A stretch of DNA of 64,000 nucleotides from contig NZ_CP176580.1 of assembly GCF_046271865.1 (NCBI RefSeq), forward strand, positions 1,550,001 to 1,614,000, in the 5' to 3' direction. The DNA comes from Nitrincola salilacus (GTDB lineage Bacteria; Pseudomonadota; Gammaproteobacteria; Pseudomonadales; Balneatricaceae). Each line of letters starts with the position of its first letter. Within the stretch, counting starts at the first letter, position 1. Below, piece by piece: positions 8,444 to 17,639 of this stretch. The position numbers were made by a program, and so were the translations under genes. The notes beneath the pieces are model-generated. The model was given only the letters and a program-made list of their open reading frames with translations, searched no databases and was not told the origin of the DNA.

Positions 8444-9379
8444 TCACGACTGATGTTCACTGTCGCGCAACAGTTCCAGATAGCTATCCAGAATCAGATT
8501 TGACCGGGCGCCTTTGCGGGTGATTGCTGCATACTGGGTGATATATTGCAGCTGATCTGGCAGTAGGGCGCGCATCTGGCCTTCTCGCAGCCAGCGTTCA
8601 GCATAGTGAGTGGGCAGGTAGCCGATATAGCGCCCGGTCAGGATCAGAAAGGCGATCCCTTCACGGTCACTGGCTGAAGCACTGGCCTTCAGTGCCTGAT
8701 ACTGGCTGCGTACTTCGGCGGTCTGGGCGTAGGCGGCCACGACGGCGTCGTGTTTTTCTATCAGCTTCAGTGACAGGTCACTATCTACCAGCTCAAACAG
8801 TGGATGGCCCTTGCAGCAGTAGAGCAGGGATGTCTCATCATAGAGTGGCAGATAGTCCAATCCCGGGAGTGGCTTCAGGACTGGCACCACACCGAGATGC
8901 AAGCGTCCATCCAGCACGGCTATCTCTATTTCGCTCGGTGGTGTCATGCGGATATTGATATGGATATCCGGGCCGCGTTCTTTCAGTGCACTGATGGCAT
9001 GTGTGATGCGCATGCGTGGCATGGTGACCAGATTATCGGTGATACCGATATTCAGCTCGCCCTTGAGATGTGCATGCAGGCTGTTGACCTGTGTGCGGAA
9101 CGCTTCCATTGCTGTGAGCAGTTGCAGGCAATAGGCATAGACTTCACGCCCCTCGTCGGTCAGTGAAAAACCGCTGCGACCGCGCTGACACAGGCGCAAA
9201 GAGAGGCGCTGCTCCAGATCCGCCATCGCGCTGCTGATCGCGGCACGGCTGATATTCAGATCCACTTCGGCAGCCGTAAAACCGCCACACTCCACCACCG
9301 CCTTGAAGATACGCAGCAGGCGGATATCGGCATCGGCTATCTGGCCTGTCAGAGCGGGTGTTTTGCGCTTGATACTCAT
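8444..9379 (-). CDS. bauR: LysR-family regulator, BauR-like
   Basis: 311 residues. The N-terminal winged helix-turn-helix (about 18-77) includes FKAVVECGGFTAAEVDLNIS and SRAAISSAMADLEQRL, followed by a linker helix and a type 2 periplasmic-binding-like effector domain. It is divergent from the beta-alanine transaminase gene, as bauR is beside bauA in Pseudomonas aeruginosa, so activation of bauA-mmsA by beta-alanine or a related amine is the likely role. The name rests on context more than on sequence. A decamer AGTCACTGCC stands in the same orientation before both divergent genes. Confidence 0.85.
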   Translation of the reverse strand: MSIKRKTPALTGQIADADIRLLRIFKAVVECGGFTAAEVDLNISRAAISSAMADLEQRLSLRLCQRGRSGFSLTDEGREVYAYCLQLLTAMEAFRTQVNSLHAHLKGELNIGITDNLVTMPRMRITHAISALKERGPDIHINIRMTPPSEIEIAVLDGRLHLGVVPVLKPLPGLDYLPLYDETSLLYCCKGHPLFELVDSDLSLKLIEKHDAVVAAYAQTAEVRSQYQALKASASASDREGIAFLILTGRYIGYLPTHYAERWLREGQMRALLPDQLQYITQYAAITRKGARSNLILDSYLELLRDSEHQS

Positions 9380-9434
9380 CCTCTATTCCTCTTTATCAGG
9401 GCAATTGCGGGTCCTGCGGACTAAACTTCATGGA

Positions 9435-9581
9435 GGCAGTGACTTATTCATCAGTCTGCCATAACAGGTAACTAAATGGCTAACTGAAGATAAGTAAATT
9501 AATATTTTAAAAACCTTTTGATCGGTGCACACTGCAGGAAAGCATGAATAAATAACCCGCAGTACTGTTGCAGTCACTGCC
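9435..9581. promoter_or_regulatory. bauR-bauA divergent control region with a repeated decamer
   Basis: AGTCACTGCC occurs on the minus strand at 9444-9435, 55 bases before the bauR start, and on the plus strand at 9572-9581, 27 bases before the bauA start. Together they form a perfect 10-bp inverted pair about 127 bases apart. The DNA between is AT-rich and must hold both promoters. A shared regulator site for BauR is inferred. Confidence 0.5.
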
Positions 9582-9608
9582 GCATTCAAAAGGGTGGATC
9601 AGGTGAAT

Positions 9609-10955
9609 ATGATGTCCGAACTCAAACACAACCAGTCAGCCGGGCTGTCCCGGGATGAGCTGGAAGCTTACTGGATGCCTTACACCGGGAATCGTCAGTT
9701 CAAGGACAATCCCCGCATGATCGTCTCCGCTCAGGGAAGTTACCTGACCGATGGCGAAGGGCGTAAGATATTTGATGGTCTGTCGGGTCTGTGGACCTGC
9801 GGTGCCGGACACTGCCGCCCTGAAATTGCCGAAGCGGTCAGCAAACAACTGATGCAGCTGGATTATGCGCCGGCTTTTCAGTTTGGCCACCCCAAGGCGT
9901 TTGAGCTGGCGAACCGAATCAAGGGGATGATGCCGGAAGGGCTGGATCATGTGTTCTTCACTGGTTCGGGATCCGAGAGTGCGGACACCTCTTTGAAGAT
10001 TGCCCGTGCCTACTGGCGCAAAAAAGGTATGCCCTCCAAAACCAAACTGATCGGCCGTGCCAAGGGTTATCATGGCGTTAACTTCGGCGGTATCAGCGTC
10101 GGCGGGATTGGTGCCAACCGCGCACTTTATGGTCAGGCGGTAGATGCCGATCACTTGCCACATACATTGCTCAAAAGTAACGCCTTCACCCGCGGCATGC
10201 CGGAGACTGGCGCCGAGCTGGCCGATGAGATGCTGGAGCTGATCGCGCTGCATGATGCATCCAACATTGCTGCAGTGATTGTGGAGCCTTTGGCTGGCTC
10301 TGCCGGTGTTATTCCGCCACCAAAAGGTTATCTGCAGCGTCTGCGTCAGATCTGTGATCAGCACAATATTCTGATGATTTTTGATGAAGTGATCACCGGC
10401 TTCGGGCGCATGGGTTCACGTACTGGTGCTGAGGAGTTCGGTGTCACGCCGGATATTCTGAACGTGGCCAAGCAGCTCACCAACGGTGCCGTACCGATGG
10501 GCGCGGTGATCGTGAAGAACGAGATCTACCAGACCTTTATGGACCAGGGCGGTAAGGATTACATGCTTGAGCTGCCGCACGGTTATACCTACTCCGGCCA
10601 TCCTGTGGCTTGCGCTGCGGGTCTGGCGGCGCTTGATATTCTGGAGAATGATCGTCTGATCGAGCGGGTACGTGAGATGAGCCCGGTGTTTGAAGATGCG
10701 CTGCACAGCCTGAAAGGAACCCAGTACATCACCGATATCCGTAACTATGGTCTGGCCGGTGCGCTGCAGATCGAAGCGCTGCCGGGTGAGCCGATGCGTC
10801 GCCCCTATGATATCGCGATGAAGATGTGGCAGAAGGGTTTCTATGTGCGCTACGGCGGCGACACCATTCAACTGGGTCTGAACTTTATTGTGGAACGCGA
10901 AGAGATTGATCGCCTGATCAATGCGCTGGGCGATTCAATCAACGAACTGGATTAA
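9609..10955 (+). CDS. bauA: Omega-amino acid (beta-alanine):pyruvate aminotransferase
   Basis: A class III PLP aminotransferase of 448 residues from ATG 9609. The frame is open from GTG 9594, and a second ATG at 9612 has the better spacing to AGGTGA (9601-9606). Landmarks are YWMPYTGNRQF, the PLP-phosphate motif FFTGSGSESADTSLKIAR, the cofactor Asp in IFDEVITGFGRMG and the Schiff-base Lys288 in NVAKQLTNGAVPMG, which fits the numbering of the Pseudomonas omega-APT. It transfers the amino group of beta-alanine to pyruvate, giving malonate semialdehyde and alanine in the cytosol. mmsA follows 14 bases later and would use the semialdehyde. Confidence 0.93.
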   Translation: MMSELKHNQSAGLSRDELEAYWMPYTGNRQFKDNPRMIVSAQGSYLTDGEGRKIFDGLSGLWTCGAGHCRPEIAEAVSKQLMQLDYAPAFQFGHPKAFELANRIKGMMPEGLDHVFFTGSGSESADTSLKIARAYWRKKGMPSKTKLIGRAKGYHGVNFGGISVGGIGANRALYGQAVDADHLPHTLLKSNAFTRGMPETGAELADEMLELIALHDASNIAAVIVEPLAGSAGVIPPPKGYLQRLRQICDQHNILMIFDEVITGFGRMGSRTGAEEFGVTPDILNVAKQLTNGAVPMGAVIVKNEIYQTFMDQGGKDYMLELPHGYTYSGHPVACAAGLAALDILENDRLIERVREMSPVFEDALHSLKGTQYITDIRNYGLAGALQIEALPGEPMRRPYDIAMKMWQKGFYVRYGGDTIQLGLNFIVEREEIDRLINALGDSINELD

Positions 10956-10969
10956 TTGAGGCAAGCTAC

Positions 10970-12460
10970 ATGACAACTGTTGGACATCTGATAAACGGCG
11001 AGATTCACGATCTGAGCGAGCGCAGCCAGCCGATCTATAACCCTTCAACCGGAGAGGTGGGCGCACACGTGGCGCTGGCTTCGAAAGAGACCGTTGAGGC
11101 GGCGATTGCCAGTGCTGCGGCGGCATTTCCGGCCTGGCGTAATACGCCACCGGCCAAACGCGCCCGTGTCATGTACCGCTTCAAGGAGCTGCTGGAGCAG
11201 AATGCCGATAAGATTGTGGAACTGATCGGCCGTGAGCATGGCAAGATTTCACATGATGCGATGGGTGAGCTGCAGCGCGGTATCGAGAACGTCGAGTTTG
11301 CGTGCTATGCGCCGGAACTGCTCAAGGGTGAGCACAGCAAGAATGTCGGCCCTTCGATCGACTCCTGGAGCGAGCATCAGCCGCTGGGTGTTGTCGCAGG
11401 TATCACGCCGTTCAATTTCCCGGCGATGGTACCCTTGTGGATGTATCCGATGGCGATTGTCTGCGGTAACTGCTTCGTACTGAAGCCATCTGAGCGTGAT
11501 CCGTCATCTACACTGTTTATTGCTCAACTGCTGCAGGATGCGGGTTTGCCGCCGGGCGTATTGAATGTCGTCAATGGTGACAAGGAAGCGGTGGATACAC
11601 TGCTGACCGACTCACGTGTCGAGGCAGTGAGCTTTGTCGGTTCCACGCCAATTGCAGAATATATCTATCAGACGGCTGCGGCACATGGTAAGCGTTGCCA
11701 GGCACTTGGTGGTGCCAAGAACCACGCTATCGTGATGCCGGATGCTGATATGGATAACGCCGTTGAAGCGCTGACAGGTGCGGCGTTCGGCTCATCCGGT
11801 GAGCGTTGCATGGCGATCTCGGTGGCTGTTGCTGTAGGGGATGAGGCAGCAGATCTGCTGGTGAGCAAACTCAAGGCGCGCATGCAGAGTCTGAAAGTCG
11901 GTGCTTTCAGCGACAGCAGCAATGACTTCGGTCCGCTGATCACGGCTGCACACAAAGAGAAGGTGCAGGGTTATATCCACAGCGCTGAAGAAGAGGGCGC
12001 CGTGGTAGTGGTTGATGGTCGTGATCCTGCGGTATCTGGATTTGATCAGGGCTTCTTTGTGGGTGGTACGCTGATCGATCAGGTCAAGCCGGGTATGCGC
12101 TGCTACGAAGAGGAGATCTTCGGGCCGGTACTGGTGGTTGTGCGCGTGGATACGATGCAGGAGGCGATGGATCTGATCGATGCGCATGAGTATGGCAATG
12201 GCACCTGCCTGTTCACCCGTGACGGTGAGGCGGCGCGTTACTTCAGTGACAATATCAAGGTGGGTATGGTGGGTATTAACGTACCGCTGCCTGTGCCTGT
12301 GTCCTACCACAGCTTTGGTGGTTGGAAGCGCTCGCTGTTTGGTGATCTGTATGCCTATGGCCCTGATGCGGTGCGTTTTTACACTCGTCGCAAGACTATC
12401 ACGCAACGCTGGCCTTCGTCCGGTGTGCGTGAAGGGGCTCAGTTCTCCTTCCCATCCTGA
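10970..12460 (+). CDS. mmsA: CoA-acylating (methyl)malonate-semialdehyde dehydrogenase
   Basis: A 496-residue aldehyde dehydrogenase superfamily member. The cofactor motif is ITPFNFPAMVPLWM, the glycine motif FVGSTPIAEYIY, and the catalytic Cys280 lies in SSGERCMA, as in CoA-dependent MmsA enzymes. It converts malonate semialdehyde to acetyl-CoA and CO2, or methylmalonate semialdehyde to propionyl-CoA, with NAD and CoA. Its place right behind bauA makes it the bauC equivalent, completing beta-alanine breakdown. Its stop codon is part of the first unit of a short tandem repeat. Confidence 0.94.
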   Translation: MTTVGHLINGEIHDLSERSQPIYNPSTGEVGAHVALASKETVEAAIASAAAAFPAWRNTPPAKRARVMYRFKELLEQNADKIVELIGREHGKISHDAMGELQRGIENVEFACYAPELLKGEHSKNVGPSIDSWSEHQPLGVVAGITPFNFPAMVPLWMYPMAIVCGNCFVLKPSERDPSSTLFIAQLLQDAGLPPGVLNVVNGDKEAVDTLLTDSRVEAVSFVGSTPIAEYIYQTAAAHGKRCQALGGAKNHAIVMPDADMDNAVEALTGAAFGSSGERCMAISVAVAVGDEAADLLVSKLKARMQSLKVGAFSDSSNDFGPLITAAHKEKVQGYIHSAEEEGAVVVVDGRDPAVSGFDQGFFVGGTLIDQVKPGMRCYEEEIFGPVLVVVRVDTMQEAMDLIDAHEYGNGTCLFTRDGEAARYFSDNIKVGMVGINVPLPVPVSYHSFGGWKRSLFGDLYAYGPDAVRFYTRRKTITQRWPSSGVREGAQFSFPS

Positions 12461-12511
12461 GGTGAGCTCCCTGAGGCTGGCAGCACTGAGGTGACTGCCT
12501 CTTCAGGGAGG
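12457..12511 (+). terminator. Repeat-built stem-loop after mmsA
   Basis: CTGAGG recurs at 12457, 12471 and 12486 (spacing 14 and 15); the first copy holds the mmsA stop codon. CTCCCTGA (12467-12474) pairs with TCAGGGAG (12503-12510) and the inner GGCAG with CTGCC, giving a long hairpin followed by a weak U-rich stretch. It lies between convergent genes and probably ends transcription of mmsA. Confidence 0.5.
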
Positions 12512-12522
12512 TGCTTTATCTC

Positions 12523-13566
12523 TTATTCAGGTGGCAGTAAACGCTGTCGCTGCTCCTCAATCCCCATCGACAGCAGTACAGGATCGCTCTGCTGACGAGC
12601 GATGAAGTCTGCCTTGCTTGTCAGATTGTAGGCGCCTGCCTGAATCAGCGACTGGGCGATTGAGCCTCCCAGTGTGCTGCCCGGTCCCAGCAGGACCAGC
12701 TTGTCTGGCGCAAACTCCTTGACCGCGACCTGTATCGCACGGGCAAAGTCATAGGGTTTTACCAGTTGATGTCCCAACGTATAGTCCCACAGCAACTGTG
12801 GGTCTGAGCTCCAGCTTGTCCAGATCTTGCCGCGCCCATCGATCATGGGGATTGATGGTGGATTGAATGCCAGATGAGCCAGCGTATTTCGCGCCTTTTC
12901 CAGTACCGGTTGCTGCAATGAGGTATGAAAGGCGGCATGGTTGTGCAGTTTCATCGGGAAGGGATCTCGTGGTGGTAGCTTGTCGCTCAGGCGCTGAAGT
13001 GCATCGGCCTGGCCACCAAACACCAACATGCCGCCAAGATCGATCGACAGTTCCGCACCTTGCTCAGTCGCCAGGGCCAGCAGTGATGCTCTCAGTTCGG
13101 GCTGAGGCACCCACTGTTCATCGCTACAAGGATAGATCAACTGGCCGCCGATCAGAGCCTCTTGCATCAGTTGCCCCATAGTGTTGATCAGCTCCAGCGC
13201 GATCATGGGTGGCAGGCTACCGGCAGCAGCGAGGGTGATATACCAGCCCAGCGAGTTGCCGGTCACCGCTACCACCTCGTAACGCTCAGGGTCGATGCTC
13301 AGGGCGTCCGCATAGGCGCAGGCATAGATCAGTGCAGAGGCGTGGTCCCCTCGGCTGTGCAGCTTGAGCTGAAAGGGCAGCTCACTGTCCAGTGCCTGTA
13401 ATCCCGGTTGACCGGCACCTTCTCTGAAGGTATCGAACGCTTCCAGTAACTCGGCTTTGTCGGTGTGATAACGCTTCAGATAGCCCCACTCTGCCTGATT
13501 GTAAGTGCCGCGACCGGGGCAGATCAGTACTACTCTTTCTTTACGGTTTATCTCTTTATGACTCAT
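12523..13566 (-). CDS. Malonyl-CoA:ACP transacylase-like protein
   Basis: 347 residues from ATG 13566, which overlaps the TGA of the upstream gene (ATGA); an in-frame Met ten codons earlier lies inside that gene and has no ribosome site. The fold is that of FabD-type acyltransferases: an early LICPGRGTY in place of the usual FPGQG, nucleophile motif VTGNSLGWY with Ser in the GxSxG elbow, and a late KLHNHAAFHT holding a candidate catalytic His. FabD transfers malonyl from CoA to acyl carrier protein, but no ACP, KAS or PKS gene is near. Translational coupling to a fused 2-oxo acid dehydrogenase E1 suggests an acyl transfer serving that enzyme. The substrate is unknown. Confidence 0.8.
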   Translation of the reverse strand: MSHKEINRKERVVLICPGRGTYNQAEWGYLKRYHTDKAELLEAFDTFREGAGQPGLQALDSELPFQLKLHSRGDHASALIYACAYADALSIDPERYEVVAVTGNSLGWYITLAAAGSLPPMIALELINTMGQLMQEALIGGQLIYPCSDEQWVPQPELRASLLALATEQGAELSIDLGGMLVFGGQADALQRLSDKLPPRDPFPMKLHNHAAFHTSLQQPVLEKARNTLAHLAFNPPSIPMIDGRGKIWTSWSSDPQLLWDYTLGHQLVKPYDFARAIQVAVKEFAPDKLVLLGPGSTLGGSIAQSLIQAGAYNLTSKADFIARQQSDPVLLSMGIEEQRQRLLPPE

Positions 13567-15758
13567 CCCTGCTTCACCCTTGTCTGCTGTTGCCACTGGG
13601 TCAGATCGAGTGCGGCTTGTGTGATGCTTTCACGTGAGGGCAGTGTGCAAGTGGCGGCTTTACCCAGCGGAATGAAGCTATCGGTAGCCGTGATGCGGGC
13701 CAGCGAATCAGCGGTGATTCCTTGCTCCACCAGCGCCGTGAACACCTCTTCACTGATGGAGCCACTGCGGCGGCACTCATCCACGATCAGTGTGTGTCGG
13801 CAGGGCTTGGCCAGTGCTGCAATCGCAGCATGATCCAGTTCGGTCAGCCAGCGCAGATCGATGATGCGAATGCGCATGCCCAGCGCTTCCAGATCGGTCG
13901 CAGCCTGCGCGCTGAGATAAACGCCGTTGCCATAAGTGATGATCGCCAGATCTGTCCCGTCGCCACGGTAGCCGGGTTGGCGATAGGGGATCAGGTAATC
14001 TGGGCCGGGGTCGGCAAAGCACCAACCGTTATCACCCTCCTGCAACAGATCACGACAATGGTAGCGGGCAATCGGCTCGACAAACACGATAACGCGTTGC
14101 TCCTCATCCGCCAGCCGGACACACTCCTGAAGCAGCCCGACCGCTTCGCGTGCATCGGAGGGGCAGGCGACTACCAGACCGGGAATATCCCGCAACACAG
14201 CAAGCGCATTGTCGTTGTGGAAGTGGCCGCCAAAACCCTTCTGATACCCCAGCCCCGCGATCCGTACGATCATCGGGTTGGTGTATTGTCCGTTGGAGAA
14301 GAAGCTCAGCGTTGAAGCCTCTCCGCGCAATTGATCCTCGGCATTGTGCAGATAGGCGAGGAATTGAATCTCGACCACCGGCAGCAGTGCGTTATGCGCC
14401 ATCCCGATCGCCAGCCCCAGGATGCTCTGCTCATCCAGCAGTGTATCAATGACACGGTGGCGGCCATACTGAGACTGGAGTTTCTGTGTGACGCCATAGA
14501 CGCCGCCCTTGCGGCCAATATCTTCTCCCGCCATCACCATCTGTGGGTAACGGGTCATCAGGCGATGCAGGCTGATATTAAGCAGACGTGCTAATGTCTG
14601 TGGTTGATCATTGGGTGCAGGAAGCTCTGTTGCCGTGGCGCGCGAAGCGCGCTTTGGCGGTATGATCGATGCCATCACCTCATCGGCGGTCTGCAGTCGC
14701 GGACGTTTGATAGCCTCCCTTGCCACGGCCTCCACCTGTTCACCAATGGCATCATAGAGAGAGAGGATTTGAGCAGCATCCATTTCGCAGTGCTGTTGCA
14801 GCAGGCGTGCGGTGTGCAGCAGCGGATCCAGTCGCTCCATTGCGCTGATCTGCTCCTTGCTGAGGTAAGATTGCTGGGCATCTGATCCAGCATGTCCCAT
14901 CAGTCTGACACAGTGCATATGCAGAAAGACCGGCTGTCGGTGTTTGCGTGCAAAGCGGGCTGCCTTAAGCGCAGTCGCATGCGTATCCAGCAGATCAAGA
15001 CCATTGCAGCTCAGATAGTGCAGGCCAGGCCAGCGCTGAACGATCGACTCTATCCAGCCCGAAGGCGTGGGGGTGGAGATCCCAATACCATTATCCTCGC
15101 AGATAAACACCAGTGGCAGTGGAACGCCCTGAAAGGCGGTCCAGGCGGCTGTGTTCAGTGCCCCCTGTGCTGTTGAGTGGTTGAACGAAGCATCGCCGAA
15201 ACTGCACAGCACGGCGCTGTCATTCGGCCAGTCGCCCTGATCGGCGAGCTTGCGCCAGATACCCAGGCTATGTGCTGCACCCACGGCCTTGGGCAGGTGA
15301 GAGGCGATGGTGCTGGTCTGAGGTGGGATGTTCAGTGCTTTCGAGCCAAGCACTTTATGTCGACCACCAGAGATGGGGTCATCACTGGATGCGGCAAAAC
15401 TCAGGAGCATGTCGTAACAGATCGTCTGACCCGGTAACTGTTTACTGCGCTGAATCAGAAAGGCGGCATCACGGTAGTGGAGAAAGGCGGGGTCAGTCAC
15501 CGCGAAGGCTTTGGCAATGGCCGCATTGCCTTCGTGGCCGGCGCTGCCAATGGTGTAGAACGCCTCGCCCATCGCCTGCAGCCTGCGTGCGTGCAGATCC
15601 AACTGGCGACTCAGCGCCTGGGATTCGAACAGCTCAATCAGTTCATACTGGCTCAAGCCTGCTTCTGCCAGAGTCAGAGGGGAGACCCTTTCGGGTAATT
15701 CACCCTTGATCAGACTGCGCCGAAAAATATCATCGATACTCGTTCCTGAGGTGGTCAT
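13563..15758 (-). CDS. Fused alpha/beta 2-oxo acid dehydrogenase E1 (TPP-dependent)
   Basis: 731 residues joining both E1 subunits. The alpha half (about 30-370) has FYTIGSAGHEGNAAIA and the TPP motif GDASFNHSTAQGAL...CEDNGIGIS. The beta half (about 390-720) has VMAGEDIGRKGGVYGVT, DTLLDEQSILGLAIGMA and EIQFLAYLHNAEDQ, as in branched-chain and pyruvate E1 beta chains. It would decarboxylate a 2-oxo acid and pass the acyl group to a lipoyl carrier, but no E2 or E3 gene is nearby. The next gene is an FabD-like acyltransferase with an overlapping start. The 2-oxo acid used cannot be told from the sequence. Confidence 0.88.
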   Translation of the reverse strand: MTTSGTSIDDIFRRSLIKGELPERVSPLTLAEAGLSQYELIELFESQALSRQLDLHARRLQAMGEAFYTIGSAGHEGNAAIAKAFAVTDPAFLHYRDAAFLIQRSKQLPGQTICYDMLLSFAASSDDPISGGRHKVLGSKALNIPPQTSTIASHLPKAVGAAHSLGIWRKLADQGDWPNDSAVLCSFGDASFNHSTAQGALNTAAWTAFQGVPLPLVFICEDNGIGISTPTPSGWIESIVQRWPGLHYLSCNGLDLLDTHATALKAARFARKHRQPVFLHMHCVRLMGHAGSDAQQSYLSKEQISAMERLDPLLHTARLLQQHCEMDAAQILSLYDAIGEQVEAVAREAIKRPRLQTADEVMASIIPPKRASRATATELPAPNDQPQTLARLLNISLHRLMTRYPQMVMAGEDIGRKGGVYGVTQKLQSQYGRHRVIDTLLDEQSILGLAIGMAHNALLPVVEIQFLAYLHNAEDQLRGEASTLSFFSNGQYTNPMIVRIAGLGYQKGFGGHFHNDNALAVLRDIPGLVVACPSDAREAVGLLQECVRLADEEQRVIVFVEPIARYHCRDLLQEGDNGWCFADPGPDYLIPYRQPGYRGDGTDLAIITYGNGVYLSAQAATDLEALGMRIRIIDLRWLTELDHAAIAALAKPCRHTLIVDECRRSGSISEEVFTALVEQGITADSLARITATDSFIPLGKAATCTLPSRESITQAALDLTQWQQQTRVKQG

Positions 15759-15879
15759 CTTTTTGGCCCGCTATCACTATTTATTGTTATAAGGCTATTC
15801 CATCAGACTAACGTATAACCTGCTGCATACCCAATAGCGCGTTTCAACTATCTGCTGATAAGGGGTAAAGCTGCAGGCT

Positions 15880-17100
15880 TTAGCCATGTTTTCCATCAGG
15901 TCTGGGGCTGCTCAGTATTCGCCAGTAGCAGACAATGAACAGCGTGAATGCCAGACACCAGAGCAGGGCCGATACTGCCAGCCAGAGCAGGTAATTGCCC
16001 GGCACCAGTAAACTCAGTGTGCGTGTGAGTGCAGTAGCGATAATCGTGAAAAACGCTATCAGAGCCAGTTTTGGCAACAGCAGGGGGCGTCCGGTGTGCC
16101 CGAGCGCTACCCGGCTCATGACGCCGATCACCATGATGCCGATCGCGCCGGTGCCGAACAGATGAATCCAGGTACTCAGGCTCAAGTGCAATCCAAGCGC
16201 AGGTGAAGCAGCCACCACTGCTCTGCTCAGCAGTGACAGTACCAGCACAAAATAGCCCAGATGCAGTATCCAGAGCAGTGGTTCAGGATGAATACGCCAG
16301 CTACGCCACAGCAGCAGTCGTGACAGGTGAGCAACTGCCGCAAAGAGTGCCAACAGGGCGATCAACCAATCAGGTGTACCGAGATCAGCACCGCCCAGAT
16401 CAGCAACGACCAGAAGCAGCAGGCTGAGGATGCAGATCACTTCTAACTTTGGCAGTCTGATCAGATCTTCATGATGAAAACCTCTCTGGCGTAACCAACT
16501 GCTGCTGAATGCAGGTGTAATACGCCCGGCAATGACGGCAATCAACAGGGTCAGCAGATAGAGGCTGACCTTTTCGCCTGCCTGCACCCAGGCATAGTCG
16601 GCACTGATCGCGCCCCAGAGCATCAAGCTGCTGCCAGTCCCCAGTAACAGCAATACCAGTGGCATGATCAGGTTACGGCGATTACCGCTGATCAACAGGA
16701 TGCGTGCCGTATGCAGCACCAGTACCAGATAGAAGAGTGGAGTCATAAACATCAGTATCGGTGGTAGTAGTGCTGAAAATATCAGAGCGATGCGGGCGGC
16801 CAGCCAAAGCAGAAACAGCAGTATCAAAGGGGTCCCGCTGATAGCGGGGATGCCGGTCCAGTTGGACATGGCGGTGAGTAGAAATCCGGCGATGATCGCA
16901 CTGGTAAAACCGTGGATCATCTCATGTCCATGCCAGACAGTGCCGGGTAGCCCAAGGGGGAGAATGAGGTTGCCCATCAGGAGTGAAATCCAGAGTGCAA
17001 CGGCTATCACCGCCCAGATCGATCCTGCAATAAAGAAGATGCGGAAGGGGTAGAGAAAGAGGGCAGAAACGGAAGATTGGGATTGATTCATGCTAACCAC
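15880..17100 (-). CDS. NnrS family heme-copper membrane protein
   Basis: About 406 residues with roughly 12 hydrophobic segments. The N-terminal motif WHGHEMIHGFTSAIIAGFLL and the late HLFGTGAIGIMVIGVMSRV are typical of NnrS. NnrS proteins carry heme and copper, sit in the inner membrane and help cells withstand nitrosative stress under low oxygen. No denitrification genes or nitric-oxide regulator are in the window. A Met four codons inside (MNQSQSS) is an equally possible start. The 5' end overlaps the SirB-like gene by 13 bases, so the two are probably co-transcribed. Confidence 0.9.
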   Translation of the reverse strand: MVSMNQSQSSVSALFLYPFRIFFIAGSIWAVIAVALWISLLMGNLILPLGLPGTVWHGHEMIHGFTSAIIAGFLLTAMSNWTGIPAISGTPLILLFLLWLAARIALIFSALLPPILMFMTPLFYLVLVLHTARILLISGNRRNLIMPLVLLLLGTGSSLMLWGAISADYAWVQAGEKVSLYLLTLLIAVIAGRITPAFSSSWLRQRGFHHEDLIRLPKLEVICILSLLLLVVADLGGADLGTPDWLIALLALFAAVAHLSRLLLWRSWRIHPEPLLWILHLGYFVLVLSLLSRAVVAASPALGLHLSLSTWIHLFGTGAIGIMVIGVMSRVALGHTGRPLLLPKLALIAFFTIIATALTRTLSLLVPGNYLLWLAVSALLWCLAFTLFIVCYWRILSSPRPDGKHG

Positions 17101-17489
17101 CTTGTCATCCAGCTCAGAGGGTTGTGTTCAACGGCAGCCCCGGCAATATAGAAAAAGGCCAGCAAAGCCAGGCAAAAGAAGAAGATTCGGCTGCGTCGGG
17201 TTGGTGCGCGCTTCAGTGCCAGGGTACCGAACAGGATATAGAACATCAGACCGATCAACTTTGCGGTCAACCAGGGCGTCGTGAAGGGGTATTGTTGGAT
17301 GATGATCATCATGCCGATCGCGCTGGCGAGCAGCAGGGTATCGATCAGATGTGGCAAGGTTCGAGTCAGACGATGTTGCAGCAGAGGGTTGCTGCACAGC
17401 ATCCAGTATCCGCGCAGCATAAAGCCACTGACGCTCAGCGCCACCATGAACAGGTGCAGATGTTTAAGGCTTGAGTAAAGAAGGGCCAT
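17088..17489 (-). CDS. SirB-like small membrane protein
   Basis: 133 residues, four predicted membrane helices, opening YSSLKHLHLFMVALSVSGF and continuing RTLPHLIDTLLLASAIGM, both typical of the SirB2 family. No biochemical role is established for the family; SirB was named as a Salmonella invasion regulator. Here it is upstream of, and overlaps, the NnrS gene. Conserved His residues near the first helix could hold a cofactor; that is speculation. Confidence 0.85.
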   Translation of the reverse strand: MALLYSSLKHLHLFMVALSVSGFMLRGYWMLCSNPLLQHRLTRTLPHLIDTLLLASAIGMMIIIQQYPFTTPWLTAKLIGLMFYILFGTLALKRAPTRRSRIFFFCLALLAFFYIAGAAVEHNPLSWMTRWLA

Positions 17490-17639
17490 GGATTGCAGCT
17501 CACAATAACATACATTAAAAATACATCTTATTGATGGAAGTATACGCAGAGTCGACGTTGATGGGAATAGCCTGTGTATTGCACAACTGCTCAGGTGATT
17601 GTAAGGAATGCCATTTCTCTGTTTTTCATCATTTTTTTA

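Noticed and set aside
9636..10364. Long open frame (242 codons) antisense to bauA
   Set aside because: It lies fully within a well-conserved aminotransferase gene on the other strand, has no ribosome site and reads as low-quality protein; it is a shadow of GC-rich codon use.
11792..12406. 204-codon open frame antisense to mmsA
   Set aside because: Entirely covered by the aldehyde dehydrogenase frame, with no plausible domain.
15880..17489. Denitrification locus
   Set aside because: NnrS and a SirB-like protein alone do not show it; no nitrite, nitric oxide or nitrous oxide reductase gene is present.
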